Shown here: piece by piece, positions 58,001 through 64,000 of the stretch | Numbering within the stretch: the stretch's first letter is position 1 | Layout of the letters: each line of letters begins with the position of its first letter | Assembly: GCA_030681645.1 (NCBI GenBank) | Contig: JAUXRX010000027.1 | Location: 1-64,000, forward strand | Length of the DNA stretch: 64,000 bases | Direction: 5' to 3' | Origin: Archangium sp. | Lineage (GTDB): Bacteria > Myxococcota > Myxococcia > Myxococcales > Myxococcaceae | The notes under the pieces: model-generated | Seen by the model: the letters and a program-made list of their open reading frames with translations, nothing else | The model's database searches: none | What the model was told of the DNA's origin: nothing | Made by a program: the position numbers and the translations under genes

Positions 58001-59564
58001 CCTCGCGGCCGTGGGTGATCAGATCGAAGGTGACGTCGTCGAAGGCGCGGTCGCCGAGGTGGAGCCGTTTGGCCCGCAGGATGATGTCGGTGTCGAGCGG
58101 GGCCGAGACGTCCGGCACGTCGGCGTTGAATTCCACCAGCTCGGCGCTGAGGCCGGCGATCGAGAAGCGGTTGAGCCGGCCGATGAGGGTCGCGGTGGGG
58201 CCCCGCGGTGGCCCCTGGAGCGAGACCCGCACCGTGCCGTTGCCCGCCAGCCCGGGGATCTCGACGGCCGCGAAGGCCTCGAGCGTCTTCGCCAGCTGGC
58301 TGAGGTCCTTCGCCTCGAGCGTGGCGAAGGCGCCCACGTCTTCACGGCTGGCGGTGCCGCGGGCGCGAAGGCTGAGCCCGGGGCTGGTCACGTTCACGCC
58401 CCCCACCTTCACCACCCCCTTGTCTGCGCTGGCCTCGAGGTTCGCCTCGGCGAGGCGCTGGCCGTTCCTGGCGTCCCAGGTGGCCTTCGCTTCGAGCGAG
58501 CCGCTGAGGGTCTCGGGGCGCCAGTCGCTCAACGCGCCGGAGGCCTGGAAGGCGAGATCGCTGGGGAGCGGGGCGCCCACGAGCTCCTGCAGGTCGACGT
58601 CCGAGCCGCGCACCGAGAGCGTCTGCGCGGAGAACTTCTCGAGGTCGTACTTCGCGTCGACGGCGAGCCGGGCCCGGCCGGCCGAGAGCTCGAGCGCGGC
58701 CTGCTTCGGGCTCAGCGAGCCCTTGCCGAAGATGACGGGGCGCACGGGCCAGGCGGGCAGGAAGGCCGAGAGCTCGCGCGGGGCGGCGACGAGCTCGTCG
58801 ATGGTGAAGGCCACCGAGGGCAGCTCGACGTGGCCCCGCACGCGAGAGCCCCCCAGCGTCACGGCCAGGTCGTAGCTCTGCGGCCCCTGCGTGGTGCTCG
58901 CGGCCAGGGTGGCGACCAGGGCCTCCTGGAGCGGCGCGGTGAGCTGGCTGGAAAGCGCGAGCGTGCCCGTCACCTCCAGCGGCTCGAGGCGCACCCGGGC
59001 AGAGCCCCGGGCGGCGAGCTTCGTGGCGGTGATGCGGCGATCGGCCTGCTCGAGGTCCAGCAGGCCGTCGGTGAGCTCGACCCCGTCGAACCGGAGGCGC
59101 CATTGGATCGGCCCCGAGGCGGTGGTGGGGGTGGTGGCGGCCTTCCGGGCGGCCACGGCGCGCAGCAGGTTCCAGCCGCGCTCGTCCTCCTTGAGCATCA
59201 GCTTCGGGGTCACCACCTTCACTTCGGAGAGATGGAGGCGCTGGGCGGCGAGGCCTGGGAGGTCGACGTCGGCCTCGAGGCGCGCGAGCGAGGCGACCAG
59301 CTCACCTTCGGGCGTGAAGAGCTTCAGGTCGGTCAACACCACGTGGTTGCCCACCAGCTCGATGCGCCCGGCCTCGAGCTTGCCGGCCAGCGCGTCGCCG
59401 AGGGCGGCGAGCACCTTCTTGCGAATGAGCGCCTCGCCCGCAGAGCTCTGCACGAAGAGGTACGCCCCGCCGAGGAGCAGCGCGGGGATTCCCAGCACGA
59501 GCAACACCACCACCAGCACCCGGCGGCGGCGCTTGCGGCTGAGGAGGGTGCGGGCGTCTTCCAT
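55020..59564 (-). CDS. tamB: TamB-like translocation and assembly protein
   Basis: A 1514-residue protein anchored by an N-terminal transmembrane helix (VLVVVLLVLGIPALLLGGAYL). The rest is the long beta-strand-rich periplasmic bridge of the AsmA/TamB superfamily, with repeated 'VTGxLALxS'-type segments. The C-terminal DUF490 domain (about the last 330 residues) includes RVLKGNIEVIGREFTVQRDS, MESDIYAVLATGRRNL and the terminal SLEAYAGDALSFGADAMWSR. It likely moves lipids or assists outer-membrane protein assembly. The ATG at 59564 gives the signal-anchor; the longer frame adds a non-hydrophobic tail. It starts two bases after the tamA stop, so the two are an operon. Confidence 0.9.
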   Translation of the reverse strand: MEDARTLLSRKRRRRVLVVVLLVLGIPALLLGGAYLFVQSSAGEALIRKKVLAALGDALAGKLEAGRIELVGNHVVLTDLKLFTPEGELVASLARLEADVDLPGLAAQRLHLSEVKVVTPKLMLKEDERGWNLLRAVAARKAATTPTTASGPIQWRLRFDGVELTDGLLDLEQADRRITATKLAARGSARVRLEPLEVTGTLALSSQLTAPLQEALVATLAASTTQGPQSYDLAVTLGGSRVRGHVELPSVAFTIDELVAAPRELSAFLPAWPVRPVIFGKGSLSPKQAALELSAGRARLAVDAKYDLEKFSAQTLSVRGSDVDLQELVGAPLPSDLAFQASGALSDWRPETLSGSLEAKATWDARNGQRLAEANLEASADKGVVKVGGVNVTSPGLSLRARGTASREDVGAFATLEAKDLSQLAKTLEAFAAVEIPGLAGNGTVRVSLQGPPRGPTATLIGRLNRFSIAGLSAELVEFNADVPDVSAPLDTDIILRAKRLHLGDRAFDDVTFDLITHGREVDLDLATKGLGDLQVHALAVLDKDTRGAQLKLIDLTSTEASWSLEAPTHLDWKDGFGVEPFALRSGDQRVSGELLLTRARLEAKARVEHLDLAKLPRLLAPPSLELAGTLSADAVVTGKPGRPAVTLQAQLRDGKVRGFDALQLSLRGTWLDERAAGTLSLGSSVGSAEGTFDVPVLAFLDEKPGAGTAHFELRGVATRALEQRLGRPFPVGGVLSAVFDLSGSGDHPKVRVTVESDELTVQLGKQAVNAKAAQVSVFTTEAATLEGTLRFSALGAQNDLTLSTPLTIASLRRHLPTPDELLALPVTLQLGVKQLDLKQLDEAQLVHDDELSGLVSLTGTLTGSARAPTGELSVKLENVTAPPLRKANAHFTLRTDVRHTRLTGTATLAEQQQGLELTAALETLPERAIAALLQPRTAGGKEAGDAVVDALADVPLELLLVLQPFALAQAMVTHEGEAPPGGVLSATLEAGGTLQAPTARLVGSLKDLRFDRVALGSARFDLRSTGTEQRFTVALGGEGRDDFKAKGTLGLDLRLSALRHGLDWRAAPIDLQVTSRNFDLGFLSGSTDLLRVVGGRLDLTAQLTGKLGAPRFVGDAEVRSGRLALAGLGDYREVGLELHATDDLVELKRLVASSGAGKAQLVARAERQPSGAFALTSSGTTDRFPIVADDQLQATATLRYSLEGAVTSTLIDIHKLELPRVDVTLPDVKRKDLQDLQRPKDIIVLRAGDRATRRRRQDAKDSTAAGQQAPLMVRVVVVAPRNIWVRSSDLNVEIGLSEGFRVELNDGLRLFGEVRVLKGNIEVIGREFTVQRDSEARFAGPPAQPYVNVSALHVNSREQVKITVTVAGRGTSLGFKVSSEPPMMESDIYAVLATGRRNLKSSGGASFTPGQAASVVGQLAASQLKTVIAKKLPIDVFNFETTDNFEKVKLDVGKYLSDTVYLGGSVDIGAKRERGENVWAGRIELQVTKSISLEAYAGDALSFGADAMWSRDF

Positions 59565-59566
59565 GG

Positions 59567-61741
59567 TCAGAAGGCCTCGCCGATGGACAGGTGGGCGCTG
59601 CACAGCCCGTCAGGAGAGCCCGCGTACGGAGAGGGCACGGGCCCGCGGCTGTAGGGGTCAGCCAGGGAATTGCCCGAGCCGGCGCCGAAGAAGCAGCCCG
59701 GCGCGCTGCGGAACTGTTCCACGGTGCCGCCGGTGCTGGTGGTGTTCGTCACCTGCTGCGGCCCGCCCAGGGGCATGCGGAAGGCGAGGTCGACGCGAAT
59801 CGGGCCCAGCGGCGTGCGATAGCGAACCCCGAAGCCCACGGCGGTGTACAGCGATTGGCTCCAGTCCTTGCCAGCGAAGAGGTGGTGCTCGGTCACGAGG
59901 CCCCAGTCGTTGAAGAGGGCCAGCACCCAGTTCTCGCTGAAGGACCAGCGCAGCTCGAGAGCACCCTCGAGGAGGCCGGAGCCGCCGATGGGGAGGGTGG
60001 TGGCGTCCTTGGGGCATTCGTCGGGCCCGCTGAGCTTCGCGCGGGACGGGCAGACGGGGAGATCGTCGCGGGTGAGCACGGCGATCTGCGGCGAGAGGCG
60101 GCGCTGCTGGAAGCCGCGCATGCCCGCGCCGCCCGAGAAGTAGCGCACCACGATGGGGGTGTCGTTCTCGGGCGCGAGCAGGGTGCCGAACTTGGCGCGG
60201 GCGGCGAAGGTGAACTGCTTTTCCTTGCCGAAGCTGACGTAGCCGCGGGCCTCGGGCGTCACCTTGAGGAAGGGACGCAGCCGGGTGGTGGAGGCGAGGC
60301 CCACCGCGGTGTCGAGCGCCAGGTAGAAGCCCTGCTTCGCCTCGAGGCGGTTGTCGCGGCGATCGAGCTCGACGTTGAGGTCGAAGAAGCCGACCAGGCA
60401 CAGCTGCGGTGCCTGGGGGCAGTTGATGGCCGCGGCGGGCACGGTGTCGCGCAGCTCGAGGGCGGTGTGGAGGAGGAAGGTGTTGAGGTTGAGCGACGGG
60501 AAGATGTTGAGGTCGATGCGGGGCCGCCAGATGACGCCGACCTTCGCTTCCACGGCGTCGTAGCTGTAGGTGTTGTCGAGGGTGCGCAGCACGTCGACGC
60601 TGCCCTGGAGCGAGAGGGTGCGGATGCCGCCCAGCCTGGGCACCTCGTACTCGGCGTACCCGCGCCAGACCGGCCCCCAGTCCGAGAGGGAGGTGGCGCG
60701 GAAGACGTCGATGACGTTGGGGAGGAAGGCGATGCCGAGCTTGGCCTTGAGGGTGAGGCGATCGAGGCGGGCGTTCTTGAAGAAGATGCGCGAGAGGCCG
60801 AGGTTGCGATCGGTGTATTCGCCCACCACGCGCACCTCCTGGCGGATGAGGTCGCCGCCCAGGCCGCCGCCGAAGCGCAGCGAGTGGAAGGGCGCTTCCT
60901 TCACGTCGATCACCACGGGCACGGTGCCCTCGGCGCGGTCGGGGATGCCGCGATTGACCTTCACGCCGGCGAACACCCCCATCTGAAAGACCCGCGCCTG
61001 GGCCGCGGCCATCGCCGACTCGCTGAAGTACGCGCCCTCGGGAAAATCGGGCGAGGCCTGGTCGGCGATGAGCTTCGCGGGCACCTGCGCGCCGGGGTCG
61101 GTGGCCACGAAGAGCTTGCCGAAGCGGAAGCGGGTGCCGGTGACGATGTCGAGCGAGATGTCGACGCGCGCGGCCTCTGCGTCGACCAGCGCCTCTCCGG
61201 TGACGGCCACCTCGGCGAAGCCCAGCTCGCGAAGGCGCAGGCTGAGCAGGGCCTTGGTGCGGGCCCAGCTGTCCTCGAGGAAGATGTCGCCGGTGGAGAG
61301 CGGGAGCGACTTCACCACGTCGGCCTGCATCTCCGGGGGGAGGGCCTCGAGGCCGAGGATGTCGACGGTGTTCACCCGCGCCGGCTCACCCTCCCGCAGC
61401 TTGACCAGCAGCTTCACGTGCTTCGGGCGCACCTCGGTGACGACGTCCGACAGGACGCGCGCCTGGTAGTACCCGTTGGCCTCGTAGAAGCGCTGAATGC
61501 GCCGCAGGTCGGCCTGCCAGGTGACGGGGTCGAACCATTCGAGCCTGCCGAAGAAGGGCACCCAGGGGGGCAGCCAGGAAGACTCGCCGGTGACGATCTT
61601 CTCCTTGAGGTCGGCTTCCTTGAGCTCCTTCTCGCCCTCGATGACGAGGTCGTCGACCTCCATGGCGTCGGGGGAAGGAGGCGTGGTGGCGCACCCGGCG
61701 AGGGCCAGCGTCAGGCCGAGGATGAAGACGCGCCATGCCAC
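59567..61741 (-). CDS. TamA/BamA-like Omp85 outer-membrane protein with lipobox
   Basis: A 724-residue Omp85 protein. The N-terminus MAWRVFILGLTLALAGCATT is a lipoprotein signal, unusual for TamA/BamA. POTRA domains follow (VDDLVIEGEKELKEADLKEK, LREGEPARVNTVDILGLEAL, LDIVTGTRFRFGKLFV). A 16-strand-type barrel comes next, with GGGLGGDLIRQEVRVVGEY, the lid-loop motif GAGMRGFQQRRLSP (RGF) and the closing segment YRTPLGPIRVDLAFRMPLGG. The start is GTG at 61741. It is transcribed just before tamB. The last residues (HLSIGEAF) end in Phe, as Omp85 barrels normally do. Confidence 0.9.
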   Translation of the reverse strand: MAWRVFILGLTLALAGCATTPPSPDAMEVDDLVIEGEKELKEADLKEKIVTGESSWLPPWVPFFGRLEWFDPVTWQADLRRIQRFYEANGYYQARVLSDVVTEVRPKHVKLLVKLREGEPARVNTVDILGLEALPPEMQADVVKSLPLSTGDIFLEDSWARTKALLSLRLRELGFAEVAVTGEALVDAEAARVDISLDIVTGTRFRFGKLFVATDPGAQVPAKLIADQASPDFPEGAYFSESAMAAAQARVFQMGVFAGVKVNRGIPDRAEGTVPVVIDVKEAPFHSLRFGGGLGGDLIRQEVRVVGEYTDRNLGLSRIFFKNARLDRLTLKAKLGIAFLPNVIDVFRATSLSDWGPVWRGYAEYEVPRLGGIRTLSLQGSVDVLRTLDNTYSYDAVEAKVGVIWRPRIDLNIFPSLNLNTFLLHTALELRDTVPAAAINCPQAPQLCLVGFFDLNVELDRRDNRLEAKQGFYLALDTAVGLASTTRLRPFLKVTPEARGYVSFGKEKQFTFAARAKFGTLLAPENDTPIVVRYFSGGAGMRGFQQRRLSPQIAVLTRDDLPVCPSRAKLSGPDECPKDATTLPIGGSGLLEGALELRWSFSENWVLALFNDWGLVTEHHLFAGKDWSQSLYTAVGFGVRYRTPLGPIRVDLAFRMPLGGPQQVTNTTSTGGTVEQFRSAPGCFFGAGSGNSLADPYSRGPVPSPYAGSPDGLCSAHLSIGEAF

Positions 61742-61770
61742 GGGCTGCTTGTAACAGCGGGGGGCGAGGT

Positions 61771-62040
61771 ATGTTCACCCTCATGTCCTACGCGTGTCCA
61801 AAATGTGGTGGGCCGGCGCAGCGCGGGAGCAGCTCGGCAGCAGGTCACGCCGGGGGCCTCGTCGGCATGTTGCTCTACGCAGCGTTTGCGGGCTTCAACT
61901 GCGGGAAGTGCGGAAAGCTCGAGCGGTCGGCGTTCCCTCCGGAGGTGCGCTCGCAGATGACGCGCAACTCGGCGCTGATGGGCGTGGGTGCGCTGGTGTT
62001 GCTGGTGGCGGTGCTGGGGTTGCTGGCCGCGCTGAACTGA
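61771..62040 (+). CDS. Small zinc-ribbon membrane protein
   Basis: An 89-residue protein. An N-terminal Cys motif YACPKCGGPAQRG pairs with FNCGKCGKLE to make a four-Cys zinc ribbon. Two hydrophobic stretches (AGGLVGMLLYAAFAGF, before the second Cys pair, and GVGALVLLVAVLGLLAAL at the end) suggest one or two membrane helices. Starts at 61771 and 61783 are both possible. It is divergent from tamA. Function is unknown; similar short zinc-ribbon/TM proteins are common in myxobacteria. Confidence 0.6.
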   Translation: MFTLMSYACPKCGGPAQRGSSSAAGHAGGLVGMLLYAAFAGFNCGKCGKLERSAFPPEVRSQMTRNSALMGVGALVLLVAVLGLLAALN

Positions 62041-62041
62041 C

Positions 62042-62406
62042 TCAGCGGTTGTGGCGCCAGCGGCGCGCGAGCTCGGGCGGAACGATCAGGTTCAGGCTGG
62101 GGATGAACTTGTGGCTCTTCGTCCTCGCGCTGCGGTTGAAGTAGTCAGGTGCCTCGAGGGAGGCCTCCTTGAGGTCGTCCTCCTGCTGTGGCGTCAAGTG
62201 GCGGCGGCCGCACCTGAGGAGCGCTTGACCAGCCAGAGACGCCCCCGGTTGACGTGGTACGCGAGGGCGGCGCGCGCGCTCGAGGGTTTGCGGCCCAGGC
62301 GACGATAGGCGGTCTCGAACTCCTCGAGTCTGAAGACCTGGTGCTGCGAGATGAAGTCGGCCGCGTTGAGAGCGTCGCGCTCGAATTGGTCGGCCTGGCC
62401 GGACAT
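62042..62406 (-). pseudogene. Probable frameshifted AbiEi-like antitoxin remnant
   Basis: The first 70 codons from 62406 encode FISQHQVFRLEEFETAYRRL and ARAALAYHVNRGRLWLVKR. This resembles the N-terminal winged helix of type IV antitoxins (AbiEi-like, 'AL.Y....GRL..vRRGLY'). Just where the conserved Gly-Leu-Tyr should follow, the frame runs into SSGAAAAT and a stop at 62194. A protein-like stretch continues in another frame (about 62042-62190: DDLKEASLEAPDYFNRSART, NLIVPPELARRWRHNR). I infer one decayed gene, but two short unrelated frames are also possible. Confidence 0.35.
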
Positions 62407-62418
62407 GGGGCAAGTAGC

Positions 62419-63948
62419 TCAGCCCCGCCGGCCCTCATGCGCCAGCCGCGTCAGCCAGTTCGCCGTCCGCTGCAGCACCTCGTCGCTCGCCAGCTTCTGC
62501 ACCTCGGGCTGCATCCGGTAACCCCAGTTGTGATCCCCCATCGTGCCCGGCGTGTTGGTGCGCTCCGACTCACCGAACACGTCCTGCCAGGGGAAGATGC
62601 ACGTCTGCGACTGCGAGTTGAGCGCCGCGCGCAGCAGCGCCTCGTGCACCTCGAAGCTCCACTCCTTCGGCGGCGGCTTGAACCCGCTCAGCTCGGGCCA
62701 GGTGCGGCACGCCATCTCCCGTTCCCAGTCGCTGGTGCCCACCCACCACCCACGCAGCGTCTCGGTGTCGTGCGTGCCGGTGGTGACGAGCGAGACCTCC
62801 GGGTAATGCCGGGGATCGCGGTACACCCCGTCTTCGCGGCTCCACCGCATCACCTGGTACCCGGGCAGCCCCAGGCTGGCGAGCACGTCCTTCGCGAAGC
62901 GCGGAATCACGCCGAGGTCCTCCGCCACGATGCCCGCGCCCTCCGAGAGGAGGCGGAAGTTCTTCTCACCCAGCGCGCGCTGCGCCGGCTCCTCCGACGG
63001 AATGAAGCGGCCCTTCGGCGCCTTCTCGTCGCGCACGTACTGGCGGAAGTACCCGATGGCGTGATCGATGCGGCGCACGTCGTACGTCGCCGCGGCGTGC
63101 TTTGCCCGGCGGCGCAGCCACGCGTCCTGGTCCTTCGCCAGCGCCTCGAAGTCGAACCAGGGCAACCCCCAGTCCTGGCCGTCGGCCGAGAAGTCGTCGG
63201 GCGGCACGCCGAGGCGGCCGTCGCGCCGGAGGTACTTCGGGTTGCACCAGCAGTCCGCCGAGTCCTGCGCGATGATGAACGGCTCGTCACCACACAGCAA
63301 GATGCCGTGCGACTTCGCCGACGCGCGCACCCGCTGCCACTGGCCATCGGCCACCCACTGCAGCCACTGGTGGTAGCGCACCCGCTTGCCGTGCTCCTTC
63401 TGCGCGGCCTCCAGCGCCTTCGGCTCGCGATTCGAGAGGCCCGCCGGCCACTCCCACCACGGCTTCTGCCCGAACGCCTCCGACAGTGAGGAATAGAGCG
63501 CGTAGCCGTCGAGCCACTCGCGCTGCGCCCCGCACCACGCCTCGAACTCGCGGCTGCGCGCCGTGCTGCCCTGGTTCTGGAACGCGGCGAACGCGCGCTC
63601 GAGCGCCGCCGTCTTCACCGGGAAGACCAGGTCGTAGCGCACCGTGGGCGAGGCCCGGGCGGTGTCGATGGCCTTCTGCTCTTCGACCGAGAAGCGCACC
63701 CCCTCGGGCAGCCAGCCGAGGTGAATGAACAGCGGGTTCAACCCGAAGGCCGAGCGGGTGGAGTACGGGCTCGGATCTCCCGGCGTGGTGGGGAGCAACG
63801 GCAACACCATCACCAGCTTCTGCGAGGCCTGCCGCATCCACCCGAAGAGCGCGTCGAAGGCCTCGAAGTCGCCCACGCCCACGTCGTGCGTGCTGCGCAG
63901 TGAGAAGACAGGCTGCAGGATTCCAGAGATTCGACCCGAGGGCGTCAT
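62419..63948 (-). CDS. malQ: 4-alpha-glucanotransferase (GH77, amylomaltase)
   Basis: A 509-residue enzyme that disproportionates maltodextrins in glycogen/maltose metabolism. GH77 landmarks are in order: MVLPLLPTTPGDPSPYSTRS and AFGLNPLFIHL (substrate-binding start), RRIDHAIGYFRQY (Asp nucleophile region), EGAGIVAEDLGVIP (acid/base Glu or Asp) and TTGTHDTETLRGWW (third acid). Length is the standard bacterial MalQ size without an N-terminal extension. The ATG is at 63948. It ends shortly before the AbiEi-like remnant in the same orientation. No other glycogen genes are in the window. Confidence 0.95.
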   Translation of the reverse strand: MTPSGRISGILQPVFSLRSTHDVGVGDFEAFDALFGWMRQASQKLVMVLPLLPTTPGDPSPYSTRSAFGLNPLFIHLGWLPEGVRFSVEEQKAIDTARASPTVRYDLVFPVKTAALERAFAAFQNQGSTARSREFEAWCGAQREWLDGYALYSSLSEAFGQKPWWEWPAGLSNREPKALEAAQKEHGKRVRYHQWLQWVADGQWQRVRASAKSHGILLCGDEPFIIAQDSADCWCNPKYLRRDGRLGVPPDDFSADGQDWGLPWFDFEALAKDQDAWLRRRAKHAAATYDVRRIDHAIGYFRQYVRDEKAPKGRFIPSEEPAQRALGEKNFRLLSEGAGIVAEDLGVIPRFAKDVLASLGLPGYQVMRWSREDGVYRDPRHYPEVSLVTTGTHDTETLRGWWVGTSDWEREMACRTWPELSGFKPPPKEWSFEVHEALLRAALNSQSQTCIFPWQDVFGESERTNTPGTMGDHNWGYRMQPEVQKLASDEVLQRTANWLTRLAHEGRRG

Positions 63949-64000
63949 GGCGAAGTGAATGTCTACACGATTACCCTCCGGCCCGACGTGACTCCGTTGC

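Noticed and set aside
55503..59654. Plus-strand frame of 1383 codons opposite tamB
   Set aside because: Composition is the shadow of a GC-rich gene (Arg/Gly/Glu/Ala); the minus strand encodes TamB with a signal-anchor and DUF490 end.
59591..61960. Plus-strand frame of 789 codons opposite tamA
   Set aside because: A shadow frame with no recognisable motif; the opposite strand has POTRA and barrel motifs.
1..64000. Insertion sequence, prophage or genomic island
   Set aside because: No transposase, integrase, phage structural gene or tRNA-linked repeat was recognised; base composition looks uniform by eye.

Overview
The window is a GC-rich, gene-dense chromosomal stretch that most likely comes from a myxobacterium (phylum Myxococcota). 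The evidence is a C-terminal Cys-Gly-Cys plus hydrophobic helix plus Arg-cluster sorting tail (MYXO-CTERM type) on a large secreted metalloprotease at 24030-28151. Further support comes from many lipoproteins with glycine-rich linkers and Cys-rich modules, an NtrC-type two-component cluster, a class III nucleotide cyclase fused to an FHA domain, and a TamA/TamB outer-membrane assembly pair. No rRNA, tRNA, CRISPR array, intact transposase or prophage module was recognised. The strain cannot be named from the sequence alone.

Layout. 1-1580 is degenerate, with the remains of a BCS1-like AAA ATPase gene. 1581-8330 holds metabolic and signalling genes: an M20 peptidase, an HD-type protein, an FAH-family enzyme, a TPR/cyclic-nucleotide sensor next to a cyclase-FHA protein, and a Gre-like factor. 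8415-14722 is a 1800-residue Ig-repeat surface protein translationally coupled to a zinc-binding membrane protein. 14758-19866 is mixed: a PilZ protein, a di-heme peroxidase, a phosphopantetheinyl transferase, a disordered protein, a secreted protein and a PII-like protein. 20063-29263 encodes exported proteins: a Gly-rich beta-helix lipoprotein, a metallophosphoesterase with an 18-bp minisatellite, an M36 protease and a secreted protein of unknown function.

29268-33800 is a five-gene leftward unit: a histidine kinase, an NtrC-type activator, two tandem receiver-only proteins and a ferredoxin-reductase-like flavoprotein. 33844-41342 carries a ClC channel, two OmpA-like envelope proteins, a MarR regulator, lgt, a second disordered protein, a membrane protein and a rhodanese. 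41343-45922 is a divergent pair of large lipoproteins, one with a vWA domain and one Cys-rich.

45948-48755 is the most unusual gene. It is a three-part fusion of an adenosine-deaminase-like domain, a Rossmann (SLOG/LOG-like) domain and a NUDIX domain of ADP-ribose pyrophosphatase type. Its two inter-domain linkers are built from palindromic repeats that also occur between genes in this window. 48760-54976 holds a hemerythrin-like protein, small lipoproteins, a DUF1003-like protein, an MFS transporter coupled to an isoaspartyl peptidase, an AT-hook/zinc protein and tryptophan 2,3-dioxygenase. 55020-61741 is tamA-tamB, and 62419-63948 is a 4-alpha-glucanotransferase.

Two dispersed palindromic repeat families run through the window. 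Family A has the core CCGAGCGGAGTCGAGGG; family B has arms CCCTCTCCC / GGGAGAGGG. They sit at three convergent gene junctions, in upstream and tandem gaps, and in frame inside two coding sequences. All assignments are by reading motifs; no database search was run.
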